A stretch of DNA of 64,000 bases from Streptomyces sp. GESEQ-35. Lineage in GTDB: Bacteria > Actinomycetota > Actinomycetes > Streptomycetales > Streptomycetaceae. The notes below the pieces were generated by a model that saw only the letters and a program-made list of their open reading frames with translations, had not been told where the DNA came from and made no database searches. Location of the stretch: NCBI RefSeq assembly GCF_017948485.1, contig NZ_JAFFSX010000008.1, positions 124,001-188,000 on the forward strand, given 5' to 3'. Position 1 is the stretch's first letter, and every line of letters starts with the position of its first letter. Shown here piece after piece: positions 43,921-50,989 of this stretch. The translations under genes and the position numbers were made by a program.

Positions 43921-44102
43921 CGCGCGTCCCGGTGACGGGGGCAGCGGCACGGCGGCCAAGCACCGCTCATCAGGGGCTCATCGCTGGGGACCACGTTCAC
44001 GGCCCCCTGGTCCTCGACCACCTCTCCGTCACGGTTCACGCGGTAGACGTGCAGCGTCATGGTCGGGGCGATGAGCCCCTTTCCGGCGGTCTTCGCGCTC
44101 AT
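43917..44102 (-). CDS. Small hypothetical protein
   Basis: 61 aa (MSAKTAGKGLIAPTMTLHVY...). It ends in a Cys/His/Arg-rich tail PPCRCPRHRDAR. A short beta-rich centre (TLHVYRVNRDGEVV) is the only other feature. It is coupled by 4-bp overlaps on both sides. Confidence 0.65.
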   Translation of the reverse strand: MSAKTAGKGLIAPTMTLHVYRVNRDGEVVEDQGAVNVVPSDEPLMSGAWPPCRCPRHRDAR

Positions 44103-44302
44103 GAGCACCCCCGCCGGAGAACATCCGCGATCCTCAGCGCGACGTCGGCACGCACCCGCCCGAGGTTGATCAGATTCAGTGAAGGGGAGGCCGGGTCGGC
44201 TCCCAGAGACGGCAGGACGATCCCCGCCGCCGTCAGTGCTCCTCGCAGGACTTCGACCGCCTCAAGGGCGTCGGCAGTGCTGGGCTCCTGTGCAATGGTC
44301 AT
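44099..44302 (-). CDS. Small hypothetical helical protein
   Basis: 67 aa: ALEAVEVLRGALTAAGIVLP, then LINLGRVRADVALRIADVLR. Similar short helical proteins occur widely in Streptomyces, often near regulators; function unknown. First of the three-gene leftward operon. Its promoter would lie in the divergent region with the GATATTC repeats. Confidence 0.65.
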   Translation of the reverse strand: MTIAQEPSTADALEAVEVLRGALTAAGIVLPSLGADPASPSLNLINLGRVRADVALRIADVLRRGCS

Positions 44303-44341
44303 GAACTCAGCGTTGGCCTGCGCGAGTTGGGTCCGCTAGCA

Positions 44342-44358
44342 GATATTCACGGATATTC
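44342..44358. promoter_or_regulatory. GATATTC direct repeats in the divergent region
   Basis: GATATTC at 44342-44348 and 44352-44358, ten bases apart (one helical turn), in an AT-rich patch between the leftward small genes and the DUF6879 gene. Possible operator for the Xre-type protein encoded at 45225. Confidence 0.45.
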
Positions 44359-44474
44359 TTGCCACATGAACGGTTATGCACGAGCTTTCTCATGCGGCAG
44401 GGAGCAGGCCGTAGCCGACGAGCAAGCGGTGACGCAATGCTGATGTGATCCAACCCGAAGAGAAGGGCACGATC

Positions 44475-45215
44475 ATGAGGCGGATTCGCTTCAACGGCAC
44501 GGGATCCGGCGAGGGCGGCTGCCCGTCGGTCCATGAGGACCTGGACAGCAACGAGATCATCGTTCACGGTCCGCCGCTCACCGACCCCGACGACATCGCA
44601 CAGCTCCGGCACTTGTCCGAAGGGGAAGTGCCGATCGTCGTCCCGCGCGAACTGCTCGTCGACTTCGGCCCCAAGGAGGTCACCCGCGTGCCCCGCATCA
44701 TCGACCTGGACGCCTTCGGCCAGCTCTTCGAGAACTTCGAGCACACCGCCTGGCGGCTGGAGACCCGCCGCCGGTACGCCTCCGACGAAGAGACCGGCAC
44801 CTACGCCCAGTTCGTCCGGGGGGAGGCGCCGACGTGGGATCTCGGGACCCCGTGGTCGCTCACCATCAAGGCGAAGACCACTGGTGGCGCGAGCGTCGGA
44901 CGGGTGCGCATCGTCGACTCACCCGCCACCGAGGGACAGCGCTACCTGCTCGCGCACGCCGACAAGAACGCCGCCCTCGGTGAGGACATCCGCAACCTGT
45001 CTCGCGCCGATGCTGATCGTCTGGGACTCCCCGCCGAGGACTTCTGGATCTTCGACTCGCGTCTGGTCGCGCTCCTCAACTTCGACGCCGACGACAACTT
45101 CACCGACGTCGAGCTGATCACCGAACCGGCCGAGGTGATCAGGTACTCGATGGTCCGGGACACGGCCATGCATGACGCTGTGCCCTACCAGGAATTCGCG
45201 ACCAAGGAGCAGTGA
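44475..45215 (+). CDS. DUF6879-like protein
   Basis: 246 aa from ATG 44475 after AGAAGGG. The C-terminal two-thirds (LFENFEHTAWRLETRRRYAS near 81-100, WSLTIKAKTTGGASVGRVRI, YLLAHADKNAALGEDIRNLS, FWIFDSRLVALLNFDADDNF) match my recollection of DUF6879, a family typically encoded beside Xre/DUF5753 regulators in streptomycetes. The first 75 residues are extra. Biochemical role unknown. It is 9 bp before the Xre gene, so they form an operon and perhaps a toxin-antitoxin-like or regulatory pair. Confidence 0.75.
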   Translation: MRRIRFNGTGSGEGGCPSVHEDLDSNEIIVHGPPLTDPDDIAQLRHLSEGEVPIVVPRELLVDFGPKEVTRVPRIIDLDAFGQLFENFEHTAWRLETRRRYASDEETGTYAQFVRGEAPTWDLGTPWSLTIKAKTTGGASVGRVRIVDSPATEGQRYLLAHADKNAALGEDIRNLSRADADRLGLPAEDFWIFDSRLVALLNFDADDNFTDVELITEPAEVIRYSMVRDTAMHDAVPYQEFATKEQ

Positions 45216-45224
45216 GCAGGACCG

Positions 45225-46076
45225 GTGAGCACCGACTTCCAGCAGGCACGCGCGGCTCTCGGGGAGCGTCTGAGAGAGCTGCGTGAGTCCTCCCCTGGAG
45301 GTCGGCTCACCGGGACGATCCTCGCCGGTCGCCTCGGCTGGCCCCAGTCGAAGATCAGCAAGCTGGAGAACGGCAAGCAGACCCCTTCGGCTGAGGATCT
45401 CAAGGCGTGGGCCGAGTCGACCGGTCAGCCGGAGGCGGACGCCGAACTCCTCGCCCGCCTGAGGGGCCTTGAGTCCCACGTCCGCTCCTGGCGGCGCCAG
45501 CTCGCCGCCGGACACAAGGCCGTCCAGGACGCGCACAACGAGGCTCAGGCGCGGGCGGCGGTGCTTCATGCGTGGGAGTCGTCATGGGTCGTCGGCGTCC
45601 TCCAGACGCCGGATTATGCGAGGGCGATTCTCGGCAGATTCACCGAACTGCACGGCTCCGTCCGGGACATCGAGGAGGCCGTGCGCTCCCGCATGAAGCG
45701 CCAGGAGGGTCTCTACAGCGCGGGCCGGAAGTACCACATCCTCCTCTGGGAGCCGGTCCTGAGGGCGCTGATCTGTCCGCCCTCGGTGCTTGCGGCGCAG
45801 CTCGACCGTCTCTCCGGCGTGATCGGTCTGGACACTGTCGAGCTCGGGATCGTGCCCACCGGCGCGTCGCTGAAGATCCCGCCCGGCGGAGGCTTCTGGA
45901 TCTACGACGAGCAACAGGTCGTGGTCGAGAACTGGCACGCGGAGCTGTGGCTCGACGACTCCGACAGCGTGGCGACCCACCTCAAGGTCTGGCGCACGCT
46001 GCGCGAGTCGGCCGTCTTCGGCGCCGACGCCCAGAACCTGATCAGTCACGCGCGCCGTGCGCTCAACGTCACCTGA
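45225..46076 (+). CDS. Xre-family regulator with Scr1/DUF5753 domain
   Basis: 283 aa from GTG. N-terminal Xre HTH (ALGERLRELRESSPGG, LAGRLGWPQSKISKLENGKQ, DLKAWAEST). Residues about 95-280 are the DUF5753/Scr1 domain (WVVGVLQTPDYARAILGRF, RMKRQEGLYSAGRKYHILLW, LGIVPTGASLKIPPGGGFWI). In Streptomyces such proteins pair with small DUF397-type partners; here the partner is DUF6879. It may autoregulate or respond to the partner. Confidence 0.88.
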   Translation: MSTDFQQARAALGERLRELRESSPGGRLTGTILAGRLGWPQSKISKLENGKQTPSAEDLKAWAESTGQPEADAELLARLRGLESHVRSWRRQLAAGHKAVQDAHNEAQARAAVLHAWESSWVVGVLQTPDYARAILGRFTELHGSVRDIEEAVRSRMKRQEGLYSAGRKYHILLWEPVLRALICPPSVLAAQLDRLSGVIGLDTVELGIVPTGASLKIPPGGGFWIYDEQQVVVENWHAELWLDDSDSVATHLKVWRTLRESAVFGADAQNLISHARRALNVT

Positions 46077-46227
46077 CGGCTCCGGTTCAACGCGTCCGAG
46101 GCCGCGCCAGATTGGCGGCTCCCGTCCTCAAGGCCCTTCCCCGGTACACCGCGTCATCCGGGACTCTGCGGGGCCCTCACAGCCGTACTGGTGACGTGGT
46201 CGTGTCTCCGGTGCGAGGGTGGAGACC

Positions 46228-46476
46228 ATGACGATGGTCAACCGCACGGCCCCTCAAAGCGGCGTGGCGGAACAAGTGATGATCCGTCTCCGCAAGCGCA
46301 GGGCGGCCGGGCTCGGCGGCCGGTCACTGTGGGCGCTCGCCGCCGATCTCAAGGTCGACGCCGAGCGGTTGCGAGGCGTCCTCACCGGACTCGAAGAGCG
46401 GGGTCTGGTCGCGCAGTCGACGGCGCTTCCGTCCTCGTATCGTGAGCGACCCCCCGCGATGTGGCGGGCGGTGTGA
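46228..46476 (+). CDS. Small winged-helix-like protein
   Basis: 82 aa from ATG 46228. SLWALAADLKVDAERLRGVL then TGLEERGLVAQ has the shape of a winged-helix recognition segment. A hairpin overlaps its stop. A regulatory role within the element is likely; no target known. Confidence 0.65.
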   Translation: MTMVNRTAPQSGVAEQVMIRLRKRRAAGLGGRSLWALAADLKVDAERLRGVLTGLEERGLVAQSTALPSSYRERPPAMWRAV

Positions 46477-46496
46477 TCGCTACGCGCGCAGCGATC
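46475..46496. terminator. Hairpin after the small winged-helix gene
   Basis: GATCGCT (46475-46481) pairs with AGCGATC (46490-46496), overlapping the stop codon, between this gene and the convergent SpdB-like operon end. Confidence 0.5.
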
Positions 46497-46560
46497 CTCC
46501 GTGATCTTTCCCGAGCCGGCGAGTACCTCCGGCCGGACGAAGTAAGTCCCCGGCTGGAGA

Positions 46561-47382
46561 TCAGGGCGAACCGTTGACCTTGCTCAGCGCGGCCTTGGCC
46601 TCAGCGAGTCGACGGCCGCCGGTCGCCCGTGAGACACCGAGGAGATCAGCCGCCGACTGCGCCGACAGCGTCTCACCGCCCTTGAGACGGGTGATGAGCT
46701 GACTCACACCCGTCTCAACCGGCTGAGACGGGTGTGAGACGCCTTGAGACGCCGGTGAGACAACCTGAGTCGGCGTCTCAACGACGTGAGACGGCTGAGT
46801 CGTTGTCTCAGTGACCCGCTCAACGGCGTGAGCAGGTGTCTCAGCTGAGACACCTATGCCGAGAGCCTCCTTCTCGGCGTCGGCCTTCGCGGTGAGCCGG
46901 GTGAGCTGGCGGCTCACCGCGATCAGCGCCAGGTCGGCGTGGACCGCGTCCCTGCGCACCTTGACCGACGTCACTGCCTCGGGGTCGAGTCTCGCGCCGG
47001 TCGTCCTCATGACGATGTGCCAGTAGCTCTTCGCCAGCAGGCTCACGGCGGCACCGGCGAGGCCGACCCACAGGAAGCCCTGAGCGGAGCCGTGAGCCGT
47101 GATCAGCGTCATGGACAGGAGCAGTGCCGCCCACCCCGCGTTGCGCGGCAGCCTGACCCGTTCCGTGTCGTACCGGGTCGACCACTCCAGGATCATGAGG
47201 CCGATCCACATGAGATCGAAGACGGCCGCGATCCCGTACGAGATCCACACCGGGAATGCCAGGGACAGCAGTCCTCCGATGGCGACCGCGCTCCAGATCA
47301 CGGCGCCTGACACGATGAGCACCGCGAGCACGGTGACCACGGTCAGGGCCTGGGCGTCGCGGTCGGGAATCGTCTTGCTCAT
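46561..47382 (-). CDS. SpdB-like membrane protein with C-terminal HTH
   Basis: 273 aa. Four hydrophobic segments between about 15 and 125 (VVTVLAVLIVSGAVIWSAV, LAFPVWISYGIAAVFDLMWI, AALLLSMTLITAHGS, FLWVGLAGAAVSLLAK), then a cytoplasmic tail with Ser/Thr/Val repeats and a final HTH-like segment LSAQSAADLLGVSRATGGRR. The layout resembles the plasmid-spread (Spd) and DUF2637 proteins of Streptomyces conjugative elements. Its tail-coding DNA holds 13 TGAGAC/GTCTCA copies. It is last in the leftward operon, coupled by ATGA. Confidence 0.75.
   Translation of the reverse strand: MSKTIPDRDAQALTVVTVLAVLIVSGAVIWSAVAIGGLLSLAFPVWISYGIAAVFDLMWIGLMILEWSTRYDTERVRLPRNAGWAALLLSMTLITAHGSAQGFLWVGLAGAAVSLLAKSYWHIVMRTTGARLDPEAVTSVKVRRDAVHADLALIAVSRQLTRLTAKADAEKEALGIGVSAETPAHAVERVTETTTQPSHVVETPTQVVSPASQGVSHPSQPVETGVSQLITRLKGGETLSAQSAADLLGVSRATGGRRLAEAKAALSKVNGSP
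46630..46855. repeat. Iteron-like cluster: 13 TGAGAC/GTCTCA copies
   Basis: TGAGAC starts at 46630, 46683, 46724, 46735, 46745, 46756, 46787 and 46846. GTCTCA starts at 46670, 46712, 46775, 46805 and 46838. The last two form a perfect 22-bp palindrome at 46834-46855. The density is far above chance. The array overlaps the tail-coding part of the SpdB-like gene and may be a protein-binding site. Confidence 0.85.
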
Positions 47383-48344
47383 GACTGCTCTCCATCGGTC
47401 TTCGGTGTGATCACGAACTTCCTGCCGACCTTGGTGAGTTCTCCGGTGTCGAGCCCCTCGTTGAGACAGGCATAGATCCGGCTCGCAGAGTGCCCGGTCT
47501 TGGTCTTGAGCTCGGTCGCCGTGAGACCGGCAGGAGCCTCGCAGACGAGATCGCGGACGTCGTCGCACACTGACGTCCGGGTGCGGCCCGGTGACCCGCT
47601 GACGGAGCGGCTGGCCGTGTTCCCGGACGCGTCCGGGACCTCCCGCAGCCTGGCGAACTGCTCCGACAGCTCCTGATTCCGGGCGCGGGCCTCTTCGAGC
47701 TGTGTTCCGGTCACCGGGGCAGCCTTCACGGCATTTGCGGCGGCGTCCTTCTCGGCCTCCCGCCGGGCCTTCTCACGCTCGAACTCCTCGGCCAGCGGGG
47801 CGAGGCGGTCATGCAGGCCGATCCAGATATCAACCCGGTCGGAGCGATCGGAGCGGCCTACGAAGACGACCGAGCCGTGCCACTCACGATGGGTCTGCAC
47901 CATGCCCACGGCGATCTGGTCGGGCGTCAGGTCGTACGTGTTCCGGGCTCGCATCTGACGGGCCCTCACCAGCCCGAGGCCCGTCGCGAGATGAATGCCG
48001 CCCGTCTCGACGTCGGAGAACTGAAGGCGCCCGTGAAGACGCCCGTGAAGGCGGTAGCCGAGCTCCCATTCCTCCATGCGGCCGGGCAGGAGTCCGGTCA
48101 GTCCCCGCGCCTGAGTGATCTCCTCCCACAGCTCCCCGTGACCGAGGCGCCAGAGGAGTCGTGACTCCTCGCGGGTCGCCTCCGGCGGTGTCTCGAACAG
48201 GTCGCTGATGAATTCAGCGGCGCTCTTCAGCGCCTCTCGCACGCGCCCGCGCGTAGGTGACGATCCCGCAGGAAAAAAGGAGGAAAGGAAACGGCGCGAA
48301 GTGGTCACGGGCACGGCCTCCGCGCCGTGGGATTCTTCGCTCAT
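47379..48344 (-). CDS. Hypothetical protein with coiled coil and C-terminal winged helix
   Basis: 321 aa. An N-terminal helical region carries a repeated phrase LHGRLHGRL near 100. The middle GMVQTHREWHGSVVFVGRSD then DRVDIWIGLHDRLA may be a small alpha/beta unit. Residues about 185-240 are a charged coiled coil (EEFEREKARREAEKDAA). The C-terminus, APAGLTATELKTKTGHSASR, is a winged-helix-like element. It is coupled to the SpdB-like gene by ATGA. Function unknown; it could be a DNA-binding partner in replication or transfer. Confidence 0.7.
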   Translation of the reverse strand: MSEESHGAEAVPVTTSRRFLSSFFPAGSSPTRGRVREALKSAAEFISDLFETPPEATREESRLLWRLGHGELWEEITQARGLTGLLPGRMEEWELGYRLHGRLHGRLQFSDVETGGIHLATGLGLVRARQMRARNTYDLTPDQIAVGMVQTHREWHGSVVFVGRSDRSDRVDIWIGLHDRLAPLAEEFEREKARREAEKDAAANAVKAAPVTGTQLEEARARNQELSEQFARLREVPDASGNTASRSVSGSPGRTRTSVCDDVRDLVCEAPAGLTATELKTKTGHSASRIYACLNEGLDTGELTKVGRKFVITPKTDGEQS

Positions 48345-48419
48345 GGATGTCAGCTCCTTCGTAGCTGTCCGTCCTAGGCGGCCCGTCGGCTCTCATCCGG
48401 CGGGTCCGCCGCTGTCAGT

Positions 48420-48689
48420 TCAGGTCGCCGACCACTTGTCCGGCTGACGCTGCGAGCCGAGATCACGGGGGCCGTGGTCGACGGTCACCTTGCCGTTGGC
48501 CGTGAGGAGTTCGAGCGCCTCGCGTATCGCTTGACGGTCCGTCATCCGAAGAGCGGTGCCGATCTGGTCGAGCGTCGCGCCGGTCGGCAGTCCCGAATCC
48601 CGGCGCTCCCGCAAGTACTTCGCGACCCTCGCGGCGGTCGGCTGCTTGTGGTCGGGCGTCGCGCTGCGGGTCTCGTACACACGGCTCAT
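48420..48689 (-). CDS. Small winged-helix protein
   Basis: 89 aa. TAARVAKYLRERRDSGLPTG, then DQIGTALRMTDRQAIREALE and LLTANGKVTVD form a clear winged-helix pattern. The ATG overlaps the stop of the gene upstream. DNA-binding regulator of the element or replication accessory; target unknown. Confidence 0.7.
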   Translation of the reverse strand: MSRVYETRSATPDHKQPTAARVAKYLRERRDSGLPTGATLDQIGTALRMTDRQAIREALELLTANGKVTVDHGPRDLGSQRQPDKWSAT

Positions 48690-48895
48690 GACGGCTCCAG
48701 CGGCCAGAGACGCCCGTGGTCGTCACGGACGACGACGCGGTTGCGGACGAGTGAAGGCATGGTCTGTTGGATGAGCTGCCGGTCGAGGATCTTCTCGGCG
48801 GCTTCCACGTGTTCGCCGATCGTGCGCCCGGGGCGGGCGGTGACCAGATCTGCGAGGCGCCGGACGGCGTGAGGAGAGACGCTGTAGACGCTCAC
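48686..48895 (-). CDS. Small winged-helix-like protein
   Basis: 69 aa from GTG 48895, which overlaps the stop of the preceding gene. VSPHAVRRLADLVTARPGRT and EKILDRQLIQQTMPSLVRNR followed by VVVRDDHGRLW suggest helices plus a wing. It overlaps neighbours on both sides by 4 bp, supporting a real gene of an unrecognised family. Confidence 0.65.
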   Translation of the reverse strand: MSVYSVSPHAVRRLADLVTARPGRTIGEHVEAAEKILDRQLIQQTMPSLVRNRVVVRDDHGRLWPLEPS

Positions 48896-49197
48896 GACAG
48901 CCCTGCCCGCCAGAGAAGATCCCCGATGCGCTCGCGGGCGTCGGCCGGAAGCGCGCCGATCAGGTCGCCCAGGGTCGGCCACTGCCCCGGTGACCACATG
49001 TACTTGGCGATCGCGTCGGCGGCGGCCACCGCGTAGCGGGCACGCATCGCAGCGACCTCGAACTCTTCGCGGCTCATGTCCATGACCGACGGCTTCATGC
49101 GAGCCGTGAGTTCGAGCAGGAACTCACGTCCGGCGGGGTCGGCGGCGAGCTCTGCGATCCCCTCACCCACGATCTTCGATCGTTCGATGTCGTCCAT
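48892..49197 (-). CDS. Hypothetical helical protein
   Basis: 101 aa from ATG 49197, two bases after the upstream stop. All helix: SKIVGEGIAELAADPAGREF, EEFEVAAMRARYAVAAADAI, LGDLIGALPADARERIGDLL. No family recognised. Second gene in the leftward operon behind the HTH-NlpC/P60 gene. Confidence 0.65.
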   Translation of the reverse strand: MDDIERSKIVGEGIAELAADPAGREFLLELTARMKPSVMDMSREEFEVAAMRARYAVAAADAIAKYMWSPGQWPTLGDLIGALPADARERIGDLLWRAGLS

Positions 49198-49199
49198 GA

Positions 49200-50135
49200 T
49201 CAGCCTCCGATCCTGAAGGCGGCGATCCACTCGTAGTCGCCGATGTTGCTGTACCTCACGACGTCTCGGGCGGCATGGACGACGTGGCCGCCGTCGGCGA
49301 CGATCGCGGCGTGCGCGGTCGTCGCGTCACCGGCGAAGACAAGATCGCCGGGCTGCGCCTCCTCGACCGGCAGGATGACCCCGAGAGGGAGGAGTGCCTC
49401 CTTGGTACGCGGGACGTTCAGCCCCGCCGCCGCGAAGTAGGACCAACTCACAAGTCCCGCACAGTCAAAGCGAGTTGGCCCCGAGGCGTTCTTCTCGTAA
49501 GGACTTCCGATCTTCAGCTCTGCGAAGCGGAGCGCCTGAAGACGCAGCGCGGCACTGCCGGAGGCCGCACCGCCGCGCTCCCTGCGCGTCTGATCAGTGA
49601 GCCTGTTCCGGTTGGCGAAGTACCGCTGATCGGCCTCGCAGGGCTCGGATCCGAAGAGCTGCCGGTAGGCGGCGGTGTCGCCCGGGGCCAGCGCCTTCAG
49701 CCGGTAGGCGATGGTTCTCGCCGCGCACCACCGACAGCCATCGTCCAGCGGCCGGGCGGCGGCGTAGATCGAGGCGTGACCGAAGGCGTCACCAGCGTCA
49801 CCGGCGAGCAGGCGTTCGCGCGCTTCGAGGGCATGCTTCGCGTCGGCCGACCGGCGGCGGCTGAAGAGGATCCCGGTCTTCCCCGGTATCCGCTCCTCGT
49901 GATCGACCAGCGGCCACATCTCCGAGGCGACCGTGCGCGCGTAGTCCTCCTCGTCACACGGCTGGCGGGCGAGGGCGGCCTCACGGCGGTCCTCGATCAG
50001 CCGGAAGATCTCGGACAAGGCGAGGCCCCCACCGGCGGAGGCGACCAGAGAACCGTTCCTGGACCAGGTGTGGATGGTGCGATCACTGACGCCGAGACTC
50101 TTCGCGGCGTCGGTGATGGAAAGGATTTCGTCCAT
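49200..50135 (-). CDS. HTH - NlpC/P60 peptidase fusion
   Basis: 311 aa. Residues 1-50 are a MerR/excisionase-like helix-turn-helix: ILSITDAAKSLGVSDRTIHT and WSRNGSLVASAGGGL. A middle region has CRWCAARTIAYR near 140. Residues about 200-311 are an NlpC/P60 domain: catalytic Cys in RFDCAGLVSWSY near 224, His in AHAAIVADGGHVVHA near 275-289, and the family phrase QPGDLVFAGD. No signal peptide or membrane segment. NlpC/P60 enzymes cut cell-wall peptides, so a DNA-binding head is unusual. First gene of the leftward operon, next to a large inverted repeat it may bind. Confidence 0.82.
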   Translation of the reverse strand: MDEILSITDAAKSLGVSDRTIHTWSRNGSLVASAGGGLALSEIFRLIEDRREAALARQPCDEEDYARTVASEMWPLVDHEERIPGKTGILFSRRRSADAKHALEARERLLAGDAGDAFGHASIYAAARPLDDGCRWCAARTIAYRLKALAPGDTAAYRQLFGSEPCEADQRYFANRNRLTDQTRRERGGAASGSAALRLQALRFAELKIGSPYEKNASGPTRFDCAGLVSWSYFAAAGLNVPRTKEALLPLGVILPVEEAQPGDLVFAGDATTAHAAIVADGGHVVHAARDVVRYSNIGDYEWIAAFRIGG

Positions 50136-50146
50136 TAATATCCGCC

Positions 50147-50182
50147 CCTATTCCGGAGGTTGGCGATTACTTCCGGAATAGG
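50147..50182. promoter_or_regulatory. Operator-like inverted repeat in the divergent control region
   Basis: CCTATTCCGGA (50147-50157) and TCCGGAATAGG (50172-50182) are perfect inverted arms over a 14-bp spacer, each arm holding TTCCGGA. It lies 12 bp before the HTH-NlpC/P60 start. TATATCAT follows immediately as a possible -10 for the rightward transcript. Confidence 0.7.
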
Positions 50183-50219
50183 TATATCATCAATACGGGT
50201 TGTGGGACCTTCAGGCGAG

Positions 50220-50248
50220 GGGCCGGTCTTCGGATCGGCCCTTTGTTG
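50220..50248 (+). terminator. Intrinsic terminator or attenuator in the replication-operon leader
   Basis: GGGCCGGTC, loop TTCG, GATCGGCCC, then TTTGTTG. A nine-pair stem (one G-U) with a UUCG tetraloop and a U-rich tail is the classical form. No rightward gene precedes it. It would therefore stop transcripts starting near 50185 unless antitermination occurs. Confidence 0.65.
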
Positions 50249-50546
50249 TATGTAATCGACTCAAAAGAATTCAGAGCGCCGGCTGTCAGTTAATTATGAG
50301 CTCTTTTGAGTTGGATGTTCCTACAGGCTTTGCTGAATCGCGGAATTGGTGGCGTCGTAGAGCATTCCGGCGGCTGATCCGAAAGAATTTGCCCTAAACT
50401 GGAGGCATATCCCGGGCCCATGGGTCCGGCGGGATCAGCCCGCCTTGAGCGGTGGAGGTCGTCAACCTCGTCCCGTAGCTGGGCAGTCGCAGCGGAGGCG
50501 GCAGGACAGCCGTTGACCCGAAGATCCAGATTCTTCGGAGTCCGGC
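50249..50546. other. Leader region without a convincing gene
   Basis: A 33-codon frame beginning near 50297 (MSSFELDVPTGFAESRNWWR...) lacks a clear ribosome site. A second hairpin, GGCGGGATCAGCCCGCC, follows at about 50429-50445. The rest shows nothing recognisable. Confidence 0.4.
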
Positions 50547-50732
50547 ATGCCCAGGAAGTACACGGTCACTGCGGCCGTGATCGAGCGCAACAAGAATTCC
50601 CGCGCCGCACAGCTCTCCCTCGACAACTACGTGCGGAAGATCGTCGCACGTGCCCCCGAACTCACCGAAGCACAGAAGGCCATTCTCCGGCCGCTGCTCT
50701 CGGAGCCCGACGGCGGGAGCGCGGATCGATGA
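50547..50732 (+). CDS. Small hypothetical protein
   Basis: 61 aa: MPRKYTVTAAVIERNKNSRA, then LDNYVRKIVARAPELTEAQK and AILRPLLSEP. Short proteins with the pattern YVRKIVxRAPxLTExQ occur in many actinomycete genomes and elements; role unknown. It overlaps the next gene by ATGA, opening the rightward replication operon. Confidence 0.7.
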   Translation: MPRKYTVTAAVIERNKNSRAAQLSLDNYVRKIVARAPELTEAQKAILRPLLSEPDGGSADR

Positions 50733-50989
50733 GCACATACGAAAGGGCCCGCTCCGCAACGGGCCCCAACGCAGATGAAGTGTTCAGCTCCACTGCCCAG
50801 GATACCGCAGAATTCGTCGAGCCGAAGAAATCAAATGGCTTCGTGCCGTGCCCGGTGTATTACGTCCGGCTGTGCGGCGATCTCGGAGCGCGTCTCGAAG
50901 ATCTCGCCGACCGACGCGGGATGCGCATCGAGGACATCATCACCGAGCTGATCACCGAAGGTCTCGTGAGCGGCGGTGAGTCGTCATGA
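50729..50989 (+). CDS. Small protein with ribbon-helix-helix-like C-terminus
   Basis: 86 aa. The tail (YYVRLCGDLGARLEDLADRR, GMRIEDIITELITEGL) has the strand-helix-helix shape of MetJ/Arc-type DNA binders. It overlaps both neighbours by 4 bp. Placed just before the primase gene, it could be a copy-control repressor; that is inference. Confidence 0.68.
   Translation: MSTYERARSATGPNADEVFSSTAQDTAEFVEPKKSNGFVPCPVYYVRLCGDLGARLEDLADRRGMRIEDIITELITEGLVSGGESS

Noticed and set aside
46630..46855. CRISPR array
   Set aside because: Repeat units are only 6-7 bp, in both orientations and irregularly spaced, inside a coding sequence; no cas genes.
50297..50397. 33-codon gene (MSSFELD...)
   Set aside because: No convincing ribosome site and no family; left as part of the leader region.
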